A stretch of 64,000 bases of DNA from NCBI GenBank assembly GCA_041484525.1, contig JBGPHT010000014.1, forward strand, positions 18,856-82,855, written 5' to 3'. Position numbers and translations under genes: made by a program. Below are positions 53,725-62,644 of this stretch, in pieces. Under the pieces are notes generated by a model. The model saw nothing but the letters and a program-made list of their open reading frames with translations, was not told where the DNA came from and did not search any database. Numbering within the stretch: position 1 is the first letter of the stretch; each line of letters starts with the position of its first letter. The stretch comes from JBGPHT01 sp041484525. GTDB taxonomy: Bacteria; Acidobacteriota; Terriglobia; Bryobacterales; Bryobacteraceae.

Positions 53725-54903
53725 ATGCAAACTAAGAATATGCCCAATCGACACGTCCCATCCCTCGACGGCGTTCGTGGCGTTGCCATATTAATGGTTC
53801 TACTGATTCATCTTGAGCTATTTCGTGCGGTCCCAGGCACTTCGACGACGATGCTGCATGTCCGCGACCTGTTCTGGGCAGGTTGGAGAGGCGTTGATTT
53901 GTTCTTTGTGCTCTCGGGTTTCCTGATCACCGGGATCCTTCTTGACGCGATTGGTACGAGGCGGTATTTCTACACCTTTTACATGCGTCGCGTATTACGT
54001 ATATTTCCACTTTATTACTTCGCCTTGATTGTTGCGTTCGCCGCCACGCTCATGATCGTTCCCCGGCTGCGGATATCTATCCCGAGAGACTCGCTTCCGA
54101 CGTGGTGGGGATGGTTCTCCTATCTGTTCTATTTTCAGAACTGGCGGTTGCCCGACGCTCTCTTGGGGCATTTCTGGAGTCTGGGTGTGGAAGAGCAGTT
54201 CTATTTGATGTGGCCGATCTGCGTATATTGCCTATCTCGACGCCAGCTATTGCGGCTATGCGCGGTGGCGTTCGGTGTTTGTTTCGGTGTTAGATTTCTT
54301 CTTGTTCAGCAAAACCCTTATGGATCCGCTCTGCTCATGACAAACACATTTGCGCGAATGGACACACTGCTCGTGGGCGCATTCTGTGCGCTCGCGGTCC
54401 GGGACCCGCGCCTGTTGAATCGGGTCCGCCCGATGCTGCCGTATATAGCGATCATATCGAGTTGCGGAATGGTCGCAATCGATTTCGTCGCTCACGAAAT
54501 CCGGTCTCGCGCCTACTACACGCAATCATTTGGTTATTCGTTACTGGCGCTCGGCTTTGGCACTTTAGTCCTCTGGGCGTACCTTCACGCCGGTACCGGC
54601 ACCATCCTTGATAAGAGCCTGCAACAAGTCTGGCTGAGAAAGCTCGGGAAGTACAGCTACGGGATCTATGTATATCACCATCCGGTATTCTTAGTGGGGA
54701 GCGCCGTGTTCACTGGCGTCAAAGTCGCCGGGCACGATGTTATCCCATCGATCCCATACTGTGTGGGTATCGTCGCCGCATCTGTTTTGGTCGCACGCGC
54801 CAGCTATGCGATACTGGAAAGACCCTTTTTGGAAATGAAGAGGCGCTTTGAGCCCAGGGAGCGGATCCCGCTTGAAGTCATAGTGGCCCACGATGGCCGC
54901 TAA
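53725..54903 (+). CDS. acyltransferase 3 family protein (OafA-like, no SGNH domain)
   Basis: The 392-residue protein has about 10 membrane segments. HVPSLDGVRGVAILMVLLIH contains the catalytic-type His and R/D residues of the acyltransferase-3 family. WRGVDLFFVLSGFLITGIL and FWSLGVEEQFYLMWPICV are the other hallmarks. Such proteins carry acyl groups (often acetyl) across the membrane to decorate O-antigen or exopolysaccharide. A second start at codon 6 (53740) is possible. It is convergent with the next acyltransferase across 26 nt. Confidence 0.88.
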   Translation: MQTKNMPNRHVPSLDGVRGVAILMVLLIHLELFRAVPGTSTTMLHVRDLFWAGWRGVDLFFVLSGFLITGILLDAIGTRRYFYTFYMRRVLRIFPLYYFALIVAFAATLMIVPRLRISIPRDSLPTWWGWFSYLFYFQNWRLPDALLGHFWSLGVEEQFYLMWPICVYCLSRRQLLRLCAVAFGVCFGVRFLLVQQNPYGSALLMTNTFARMDTLLVGAFCALAVRDPRLLNRVRPMLPYIAIISSCGMVAIDFVAHEIRSRAYYTQSFGYSLLALGFGTLVLWAYLHAGTGTILDKSLQQVWLRKLGKYSYGIYVYHHPVFLVGSAVFTGVKVAGHDVIPSIPYCVGIVAASVLVARASYAILERPFLEMKRRFEPRERIPLEVIVAHDGR

Positions 54904-54929
54904 CAGCGCTGGGAATCTTCACCGTTGGA

Positions 54930-57161
54930 TCATTGTGTGGCTAGAATGCGCTCAAAAACGTGATTTTGCCGAACACGCCGTGCGACGAAAGCGGCGCCAG
55001 GAAATGACCGATGCCAAGTGTCCGTAAACAGTATCTGGCCCTCGTCATCGAGAATCGGACACTCTGAGTCATTACAGGTTAGTTCGTGAAGGTCCACGTA
55101 CGGTACGCCCCTTTGCTGGGCATACTGCTTGATGGCCGTATTGGGTGGCCGGTAAACAGTCGAATGCTCCCTGGCACACTGCTCCAATTCCAACGGGGTT
55201 AGCCCATCCTTTGAGGAACTTGGACACTTGTCGATCAGATCGCGAGCCGTCACGGTGAAGCCGACCGGCGGACCCACCAGGACGACTTTACGGCCTCTTG
55301 CAAGCAGCCTGTCGATCAGCGGTACGGCGTCGCCGAGATCGTGGGGTAATGCAAGTGCATTCCACAAACTGGCGAGGACTACAGCGTCAACCTTTTCCGT
55401 CGGTGACAGGGCAATCTGGAGTGCCTTCTCCTTCACCGCGGCGCAGGGCTTTGGCTCGTTAAGATGTATCATGAGATTACAACCTGGACCCGTCTTCTGA
55501 ATGATGTTGTATTCCGGATACGCCGTATGTAACCAAGCATAGGTATCGGAGGCAATCGAATCGCCCATTACTATTATGTTCTTCATGCCGTCAACGGGTT
55601 CTCCACAGACGGATCCATCCTTCAAACCGTCCAGCGACTCAACGTTAGGATCCGTAGGCTCACAGATTCCAGAGCGCACCGCCTTCAGCCGTGACTGCCC
55701 CATCTCAATAAGATATGCATCGGGATTGCCCGAAGCACTCGCTGCCTTCGAAACTCGTTCCCGGTAAAGCATTATCCGGTTGGGTGCAGCTTTTGCAGCA
55801 ACTGCATCGCTCTTCGGCGGGCTCAACTCTGTCGCAGTAGGAGCCAAATCCTCCTCCCCGGCCTTAACCGGCGTATCCTGTGGGACGGAGTGACGATCCT
55901 CGGGTAGAGGAGACGATGCTCGCGCAGGGGAGGCCTTAGCACTATCCTGCGCGGCCAAGCGACGTTCCGCCACTTCTGCGACAGAACGGGCACTCCATTT
56001 CCTTCCCCCACTTGCATAGGAGGCAGCGCCGACGCCGCCGAGGCAGCCCATTATAGCAACCATCCCGCCTGCCAACCTCCAACTCAGCAGCGTCCGATGC
56101 ACGGGCTGCTCCAATAGCAGGTACGTCCCAATGGCGAGAACCACGCTGGCAACCAGAAGCCCGATCGTCAACGGGGTAGAGACAACACCCAGCCCGATGA
56201 TGTGCGCAAACGAGAGAAGCGGCCAGTGCCACAGATAGAGCGGATAGCTTATCAGACCCACGAAAACCATAGCGGGATGCGAGAGCAGGCTGCGATTTAA
56301 GAATGCGGTCCGGCCTGCGGCAATGACCAGACCGGCGCCAAGCGTCGGCAACAACGCTCTCCAGCCCGGGTAGGGGGTGGCGCCGTCAAACGCCCAGACT
56401 GCCGCGAAAACAAGAGCGATGCCGCAGAGAGAACCCAGTTCCGCAAGCCAGGAGTGGCCGCTGGTCCCATCGGCTGCAACGGCCCCATCCAAGCCTTTCT
56501 TGCTCTTTCCGCCGGTAAGAGCGAGAACTCCGCCGAGGGCCAACTCCCACATGCGGGTAGCCGGGGAATAGAAGGCGCCAGAGGATAGCGGAGCGGTCGT
56601 CAACACGCACGCGACAAACGAGATAAAGATTACGGCCAGGACTGACTCGCGGCTCTTGCCTTTTCGTTGGCTGATTACGATAAAGATCGGCCAAAGGAGG
56701 TAGAATTGCTCTTCGATGCCGAGCGACCAAAGATGTAGCAGCGGCTTAGTAATAGCAGCACCGTCGAAATACCCGGATTCAGCCCAATAGAAAAAGTTCG
56801 AAGCGAACGCGGCGGCGGCTCCGGTGTGCTTGCCTAACTGCATGAACTCGCCGGGCGTAAAGAAGACCCGACCGGCAATCAGAAAACACGCAAGCACTAT
56901 CAAGAGAGCCGGAAAAATTCGGCGAACACGCCGGAGATAGAAGCTGCTAATGGTAAAAGATCCGGACTCGATACCGCGATTGATATTCCCGGTAATAAGA
57001 AATCCGGAGATCACAAAAAAGATATCAACACCGATGAACCCGCCGGGAAACAGCTTCGGAAATGCGTGAAAAAGAAGCACCGCGACAACGGCAACCGCCC
57101 GGAGTCCATCGATGTCAGGACGATATGCAGCCCCAGGGACAGCGCGCGGGATTGTCGCCAT
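54930..57161 (-). CDS. acyltransferase 3 with C-terminal SGNH domain (OafA/OatA-like)
   Basis: The 743-residue protein has an N-terminal acyltransferase-3 domain of about 10 membrane segments (YRPDIDGLRAVAVVAVLLFH, FIGVDIFFVISGFLITGNIN, LLHLWSLGIEEQFYLLWP). A Lys/Ala/Pro-rich linker (about 395-470) leads to a periplasmic SGNH domain with the nucleophile in IVMGDSIASDT and the Asp-x-x-His pair DTWHRS near the end. In this architecture the membrane domain passes acyl groups to the SGNH domain, which esterifies a glycan outside. O-acetylation of the polysaccharide made here is the likely role. Confidence 0.9.
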   Translation of the reverse strand: MATIPRAVPGAAYRPDIDGLRAVAVVAVLLFHAFPKLFPGGFIGVDIFFVISGFLITGNINRGIESGSFTISSFYLRRVRRIFPALLIVLACFLIAGRVFFTPGEFMQLGKHTGAAAAFASNFFYWAESGYFDGAAITKPLLHLWSLGIEEQFYLLWPIFIVISQRKGKSRESVLAVIFISFVACVLTTAPLSSGAFYSPATRMWELALGGVLALTGGKSKKGLDGAVAADGTSGHSWLAELGSLCGIALVFAAVWAFDGATPYPGWRALLPTLGAGLVIAAGRTAFLNRSLLSHPAMVFVGLISYPLYLWHWPLLSFAHIIGLGVVSTPLTIGLLVASVVLAIGTYLLLEQPVHRTLLSWRLAGGMVAIMGCLGGVGAASYASGGRKWSARSVAEVAERRLAAQDSAKASPARASSPLPEDRHSVPQDTPVKAGEEDLAPTATELSPPKSDAVAAKAAPNRIMLYRERVSKAASASGNPDAYLIEMGQSRLKAVRSGICEPTDPNVESLDGLKDGSVCGEPVDGMKNIIVMGDSIASDTYAWLHTAYPEYNIIQKTGPGCNLMIHLNEPKPCAAVKEKALQIALSPTEKVDAVVLASLWNALALPHDLGDAVPLIDRLLARGRKVVLVGPPVGFTVTARDLIDKCPSSSKDGLTPLELEQCAREHSTVYRPPNTAIKQYAQQRGVPYVDLHELTCNDSECPILDDEGQILFTDTWHRSFPGAAFVARRVRQNHVFERILATQ

Positions 57162-57425
57162 TCGGTTCTCGAGGAGTTTCCTGATTTAATTCCGAAATCG
57201 CTAGTTTAGCACTCTCCAGTCGAGTGCTGGCGGAACAGAACCCGATCACCATTTTGGATCCGGTTGAGGACGTGCCTGAAACTTGGAAGCGATTGCGCTT
57301 CAGGGACCCGGCTCAAATGGGCTGGCCTGCATTGGACTGTCATCGCACGACGCGGCATTCCGCGACTACGCCGGCAGCGCTACCGAATCGCGGGCTGGGC
57401 GGCGATTCCGGCGAAGCGGCCGGAC

Positions 57426-60400
57426 CTATGGTATCGTCCAGGTGCCGCGCGACTGCCATCCAGCGTTGGTCCCGCCGGCGTCGCCCGCCCACAAGTACGC
57501 AGTCTTAATTCCCGAGTACGTTCCCGAAAATGTCACCGGCAGATTCAGGGTCATGTTATTGCCGCTGAGCGATATCGTGGTGTTGCCCGCATTGATCGCG
57601 CACTGGCTGTTCTGGAGCGTGCCGGCGACCCCGGGCGTGGCTGTGATCCATCCGGTGACAGCGTCGTTAATCAGGTACAACGTGTTTGCCGACGGGACAA
57701 ATTGCATCATGCACGAATTCGGCTGAGCCCCGGTCGCCGTGAACCACATCCAAACGGCGGAAAGCTTCGTGGCGCCGGCCGTATCCGAGTACTGCAAAGA
57801 GAACGTTTGCGTGGCGCCGTTTCCCGAGGAGGGAGAAACTGAGACCGCGGAGGGCGTCCCCGACCCGCCCGGCACCGTCCAGGCGCCGCGCGACTGCCAC
57901 CCGGTGTTGCTTCCGCCGGCATTGCCCGCCCACATGTATAAGGTCTGGGTTCCTGCGTACCCCGACGCAAACGTCACCGGCAGATTCAGGGTCATGTTAT
58001 TGCCGCTGAGCGATATCGTGGTGTTGCCCGCATTGATCGCGCACTGGCTGTTCTGGAGCGTGCCCGCGACCCCGGGCGTTGCTGTGATCCATCCGGTGAC
58101 AGCATCGTTAATCAGGTACAACGTGCTTACCGACCGGACAAATTGCATCATGCACGAGTTGGACTGAGCTCCGGTCGCCGTGAACCACACCCATACCGAG
58201 GACAGATTAGTGGCGCCGCCCGTATCCGAGTACTGCAAGGAGAACGTTTGCGTGGTGCCATTTCCCGAAGCGGGAGAAACTGAGACCACTGAGGGAGCCG
58301 GATTCACCGCGGTCCAAGTACCCATAGTCTGCCAGCCGCTGATCAGGCCGTTCAATGCACCGGTCACGGCCCACACTTCCACTGTCCCTGCAAAGCCGCC
58401 CTGGAAGCTGAAGGCCAGCCGGAGGGTCAGATTGTTGCCTGAGCCGGAGACGGAAGAGGCGCCCACATTCAGACTGCAATGGCTGTTCTGCAGTATTCCG
58501 GTGGTCCCCAAGACTTGGGGACCGAGGGCCAGTGCCCCAGCATCGTTGCCAAAGTAAACCAGGTTATTCGCTGGGCTATAGAAAATGGAACAGCCCCCAG
58601 TGGGGAATAGGACTGAATTGATGATCACCTGCTGCCAAGCCAGGTCTTCGAAGCCAGCCGGATCGGAGAAAACGAAACTGAAAACCTGGGAAGAACCGCT
58701 GCCGGAGGAGGGCGTCACCGATACGTTCACCGGTCGTTGAAACAGCGCCAATTTGACCACAAACCCGTCTCCACCCGCATAGGCAGTTCGGTACGCTCCC
58801 GATGTCGTTGGAAAATCGCCCGAAAATGTCGCACCCACTACGTAAACACCCCCCGACGCATCCACCGCGATTCCCGTAGCCTGGTCGTCAGCCGCACCTC
58901 CCAGATACGTGGACCAGACCAGTGACGCTCCCGTGGGCCCAACTACTGCGGCGAAGGCCTCCTGCCCTCCACGAGGGGCAGATACCAGAGGACTTTGCAG
59001 TGGGAAGTGGGAGGAATAGGTGAACCCCGCAATGTATGCTACGCCATTAAAATCGACCGCAATACTGGAAGATTGGTCCGAACCCTCGCCACCGACATAT
59101 GTCGAGTAGACGATCCTGGTTCCCTGCGAGTCCATTTTCGTTACGAAGGCGTCGTAAGAACCTTGGTTGAGTGTTTGAAAGGCGCCGCCAGTCGCCGGGA
59201 AGTTCGCCGATAGCGTCGCCCCGGTAACGTAGACGCTGCCGCTCGAATCCAGAGCCACCGCTGTGGCAATATCCGCCAGGCTGCCCCCCAGATATGTAGA
59301 AAACACGAGGCTATCGCCGGCGGGAGTCAACTTCGCGACGAATGCGTCACCTTGCCCCCCTGCATTCGCATAGATCGCACTCCGCGTGGGGAAATTGGCG
59401 GAATCGGTGTACCCGGCAATGTACGCCTGTCCGGCCGCATCCACAGCGATGCCGTTCGCAACATCGTTTGCCGTACCTCCCAGGTATGTGCAATAGATCA
59501 GTCCCGAACCGCTCGAATTCAATTTGGCCACGAATGCGTCCTGAAAGCCACCACCGAAGGTTCGCTGAAACCCACTGGATGTAACCGGGAAAGCGACCGA
59601 TGAAGTATAGCCTGCGATGTAGGCACTGCCGGAAGGGTCGATGGCGATGCCAGTCGCAGAGTCCGACCCCCCACCGCCGATCAGCGCAGAGTACACCAGC
59701 GCCGACCCGGTTGCGTTCACTTTTATCGCAAATGCATCCGCCTGGCCCAGGGATGGACTCCGGTAAGCCCCGGCAGTAGCAGGAAAATCCGGTGAATTCG
59801 TAAATCCGGTGATGTACGCGTTCCCCGCGGAATCGACCGCCACCCCACGCGCCGAGTCCCTGGCATTGCCGCCAAAATAGGCGGCATACAAAACGCCCGT
59901 CCCGGATGGGTTCAATTTAATGATGAACGCATCCCCGTTACCGCCCGAATTCGATATCGTGAACGTCTTGGGAAAGTTCACCGGCCATGTCTCGCCTACC
60001 ACATAGGCAGCGCCCGCGGAATCGACAGCCACCGCCCATGCAGAGTCTGCGCCGGTTCCACCGATGTACGTGCCGTACGCCATCACCGGATCGATCACCA
60101 GTGTGCTCCCCACATCGTAAGGGTCTGTCTCGAAACCCGCCTCCTTTGGACCGCGAATCACAAACCTCCCCGCGATTTCAGACCGCCGCCCGTTCCTCAT
60201 CTGGTAGATGCGGGGTCTCCGGTGGCGCAACTCTCCCCAACCGGTCTTTAGGACCAGATCGCCGCCGTCAATCCGCATCTCATCGATACCTCCGAATGCG
60301 AGCTTGATGGTTGATGCCGATGCTCCCGGAGCAAGCGTGAAATCGTATTCGAGTTCCCCCTCGCTGCTGTAAAAGACCAGGTCGACTCCAGGATAGACCC

Positions 60401-60731
60401 CACTGTACTGTACACCTGCATAGAGTGGAACATCGGAGATCCACCGGTCGGAGTTCCCGATGAAATAATTCGCGCGCCCCTCCTGAGGCCGATTCCCGCT
60501 GATGCGGGGAGAGATCGCTCCTTGCAGGTTCATCCGGACGATGTTCTTCCCGCGAACCAGCGAGATTCCGTCCCGGTCGAAGTGAATCGCATATCCAGGA
60601 CCACGCCCCAGAAATAACGTGCCCGGCTCTGCCTGCCCCAGGTTAGCTTCAAACATCAGTGGGAGTGAGCGTGGGCGAGTTCCGGCAACCGCCAATGTCG
60701 AAAGAAGGAGTAACGCGGCGCATTTGTACAT
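57426..60731 (-). CDS. SBBP beta-propeller protein with tandem C-terminal beta domains
   Basis: The 1101-residue protein has a short signal peptide (MYKCAALLLLSTLAVAG). Residues 20-215 form the N-terminal domain common to SBBP proteins (LPLMFEANLGQ). Seven SBBP repeats of about 62 residues follow, for example YLGGTANDVANGIAVDAAG, YIAGYTDSANFPT and YLGGAADDQATGIAVDASGG, enough for a seven-bladed propeller. The C-terminal 420 residues hold three repeats of a 147-residue beta domain (SGNGATQTFSLQYSDTAGA), the last two almost identical. It is a secreted surface protein abundant in Solibacter-type genomes, perhaps an adhesin; no ligand is known. Confidence 0.85.
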   Translation of the reverse strand: MYKCAALLLLSTLAVAGTRPRSLPLMFEANLGQAEPGTLFLGRGPGYAIHFDRDGISLVRGKNIVRMNLQGAISPRISGNRPQEGRANYFIGNSDRWISDVPLYAGVQYSGVYPGVDLVFYSSEGELEYDFTLAPGASASTIKLAFGGIDEMRIDGGDLVLKTGWGELRHRRPRIYQMRNGRRSEIAGRFVIRGPKEAGFETDPYDVGSTLVIDPVMAYGTYIGGTGADSAWAVAVDSAGAAYVVGETWPVNFPKTFTISNSGGNGDAFIIKLNPSGTGVLYAAYFGGNARDSARGVAVDSAGNAYITGFTNSPDFPATAGAYRSPSLGQADAFAIKVNATGSALVYSALIGGGGSDSATGIAIDPSGSAYIAGYTSSVAFPVTSSGFQRTFGGGFQDAFVAKLNSSGSGLIYCTYLGGTANDVANGIAVDAAGQAYIAGYTDSANFPTRSAIYANAGGQGDAFVAKLTPAGDSLVFSTYLGGSLADIATAVALDSSGSVYVTGATLSANFPATGGAFQTLNQGSYDAFVTKMDSQGTRIVYSTYVGGEGSDQSSSIAVDFNGVAYIAGFTYSSHFPLQSPLVSAPRGGQEAFAAVVGPTGASLVWSTYLGGAADDQATGIAVDASGGVYVVGATFSGDFPTTSGAYRTAYAGGDGFVVKLALFQRPVNVSVTPSSGSGSSQVFSFVFSDPAGFEDLAWQQVIINSVLFPTGGCSIFYSPANNLVYFGNDAGALALGPQVLGTTGILQNSHCSLNVGASSVSGSGNNLTLRLAFSFQGGFAGTVEVWAVTGALNGLISGWQTMGTWTAVNPAPSVVSVSPASGNGTTQTFSLQYSDTGGATNLSSVWVWFTATGAQSNSCMMQFVRSVSTLYLINDAVTGWITATPGVAGTLQNSQCAINAGNTTISLSGNNMTLNLPVTFASGYAGTQTLYMWAGNAGGSNTGWQSRGAWTVPGGSGTPSAVSVSPSSGNGATQTFSLQYSDTAGATKLSAVWMWFTATGAQPNSCMMQFVPSANTLYLINDAVTGWITATPGVAGTLQNSQCAINAGNTTISLSGNNMTLNLPVTFSGTYSGIKTAYLWAGDAGGTNAGWQSRGTWTIP
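57541..58165. repeat. 441-bp tandem duplication inside the SBBP protein gene
   Basis: The blocks 57541-57724 and 57982-58165 are nearly identical (about a dozen differences by eye in 184 bp) and offset by exactly 441 bp, or 147 codons. A third, clearly diverged unit lies at about 58200-58600. The reading frame is kept, so the duplication lengthens the protein without breaking it. Confidence 0.75.
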
Positions 60732-61086
60732 AGCAATAACCCAATCGGCGCCGTTTGGACGTAACTTTAGCCCTAATTACTTGGCAGGAATGCCGCGTGG
60801 TAGACTCGCCAGGCAGTACCGGCACTTTTCGTCAGAATGAGCATTCCTGGGTTATCTCGCAAGGAGAAACCCTTCTTCTCTGTTAGCAAACCTGGACCAG
60901 CCCAAGCAGGCCCTTTCTATTCCAACGATGCCTCGTTTGGGCCATTTCCAGCTGCTAAAACGAGCAAGAACACCCACCTTCGCAACGGAATCGATCGGTG
61001 ACATTTGGTCGCGCATTATATACTAGTAACAGTAACCATGTCGTCGCTCGCTCGCTCAAGCTTCTCCGGTCGATGGGTCCGTTCAG
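60732..61086. other. 355-bp intergenic region
   Basis: It lies between the start of the SBBP gene (minus) and the transaldolase remnant (plus). No SD-linked reading frame, hairpin or RNA gene was recognised. The remnant may extend into its right end, but no conserved transaldolase N-terminal sequence was seen. Confidence 0.35.
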
Positions 61087-61569
61087 TTGTTCGTCCATAT
61101 GCAAACGAACACCTGCACAGTCCGGCTGCCGTCCCGCTGGCCAGGAGGGCTGTTCGCGCCCGCCGCCCGCGACATCCTGGAGGCCATTCCCGACCGCGCG
61201 ATCTCATTCGAAGTCTTCGCCGGCGACTGCGCCGAAATGGAGTGTCAGGCTCGAATAATTGCTGCTTGGGGTCCCAACGTCCATATGCAGATCCCAGTCA
61301 CTAATGCCAAAGCGCAGAGCTCGGCCGAATTGGTCCGGCATCTCGCTCAATCGGGCGTCAACCTGAACGTCACCGCGATTATGCCCCTCGATCAGGTTCG
61401 ATCCGCTGCAGTTGTTGATGAAGGCTGCACTCGAAATCATGCGACCTTAACCCAACCAGCGACTCATCGGGTCGAGTCACCGCGAGCTCCTGAATGTGTT
61501 TCAGGCCGACGCAATAGGCTGTCACACCATCACCCATCGGGATGCGGCGTCGTCCGGCTTTGCCCTCTG
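61087..61569 (+). pseudogene. transaldolase-family pseudogene (deleted and frameshifted)
   Basis: Frame 1 encodes ILEAIPDRAISFEVFAGDC, then ARIIAAWGPNVHMQIPVTNA and VNLNVTAIMPLDQVR, the centre of a transaldolase/fructose-6-phosphate aldolase-like protein, ending around 61392. The extreme N-terminus is missing. From about 61460 another frame encodes HRELLNVFQADAIGCHTIT, the conserved C-terminal region, ending in ASSGFAL and a stop at 61567-61569. The middle of the barrel is deleted and a stop interrupts the second frame. The remnant ends 8 nt before the GDP-fucose synthase start. It probably once worked with the split transketolase. Confidence 0.75.
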
Positions 61570-61577
61570 AACACCAC

Positions 61578-62534
61578 ATGAGCACTCCCTCTCCGTTACT
61601 TGGAAAACGCATCTGTGTCACTGGCGGCGCAGGTTTTCTCGGGTCCTTTTTGGTCCAGGAGCTCGAACGAATCGGCTGCCGCGACATCTTCGTTCCAAGG
61701 CGCAAGGACTACGATCTGACCACTACCGCCGGCGTGGAACGGCTTTTTGCCGACGGACGGCCGCAGGTGCTGTTTCATCTGGCTGCCGTCGTTGGGGGCA
61801 TTGGAGCCAACCGCCACAACCCGGGGCGCTTCTTCTACGACAACGCCATCATGGGCATCCAGATGATTGAGTATGCCCGGCGCAATCAAGTAGAGAAAAC
61901 GGTCGTCGCCGGAACCACGTGCTCGTATCCGAAGTTCACGCCCGTGCCTTTCCGCGAGGAGGCGCTCTGGGATGGCTATCCGGAAGAAACCAACGCCCCC
62001 TACGGAATTGCGAAGAAAGCGTTGCTGGTGCAGTGTCAGGCCTACCGCCAGCAGTACGGCATGAACGCCATCTACTTGCTCCCGGTCAACCTCTACGGCC
62101 CGCGCGACAACTTCGATTTGGAAACCTCCCACGTGATACCGGCACTGGTTCGGAAGTGCAGTGAGGCCAAACAGACAGGCGCCCGGGAGATCGTCTGCTG
62201 GGGAGACGGCAGTGCCACTCGTTCTTTCCTCTATGCGCAGGATGCTGCTGAGGGTATGGTGTTGGCCGCTGAAAGGTATGACGGCGCGGAGCCCATCAAT
62301 CTAGGGACACCCGAAGAGGTTTCCATTCGCGAGTTGGTAGAACTGATCGCAGGCCTCTGTCACTACGATGGAAAGATAATTTGGGACGTAAGCCAGCCAA
62401 ACGGTCAGCCTCGGCGCTGTCTGGACACGACCCACGCCGAGAACGGTTTCGGATTTCGCGCAAGAACGGCACTGCCGGAAGGTCTCGCCGCGACCATCGC
62501 ATGGTATTCGGAGCGGTGTTCAGCGCGCGTTTAG
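61578..62534 (+). CDS. fcl: GDP-L-fucose synthase
   Basis: The protein is 318 residues from the ATG at 61578. It is an extended SDR with VTGGAGFLGSFLVQEL, the GDP-fucose synthase signature AAVVGGIGANRHNPG, the catalytic TTCSYPK and Tyr-x3-Lys (YGIAK), and the substrate segment PVNLYGPRDNFDLETSHVIP. It epimerises and reduces GDP-4-keto-6-deoxymannose to GDP-L-fucose with NADPH. Its partner gmd lies 28 kb upstream at the other end of the locus, so both pathway genes are within one cluster although not adjacent. Confidence 0.93.
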   Translation: MSTPSPLLGKRICVTGGAGFLGSFLVQELERIGCRDIFVPRRKDYDLTTTAGVERLFADGRPQVLFHLAAVVGGIGANRHNPGRFFYDNAIMGIQMIEYARRNQVEKTVVAGTTCSYPKFTPVPFREEALWDGYPEETNAPYGIAKKALLVQCQAYRQQYGMNAIYLLPVNLYGPRDNFDLETSHVIPALVRKCSEAKQTGAREIVCWGDGSATRSFLYAQDAAEGMVLAAERYDGAEPINLGTPEEVSIRELVELIAGLCHYDGKIIWDVSQPNGQPRRCLDTTHAENGFGFRARTALPEGLAATIAWYSERCSARV

Positions 62535-62644
62535 ACCCCTGGCTCGGGGCGAAATGTGTACTCTCACGCACGCTATGCAAGTCATGTTCGCATCGAGGCA
62601 AAGCTTGAAGTCAACCGGAACAGCGGAGATGCCATACTGAGACT

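Noticed and set aside
58700..60000. Regularly spaced similar sequences in the SBBP gene as a CRISPR-like array
   Set aside because: The period is about 186 bp, the units are diverged and in frame, and they encode propeller blades.
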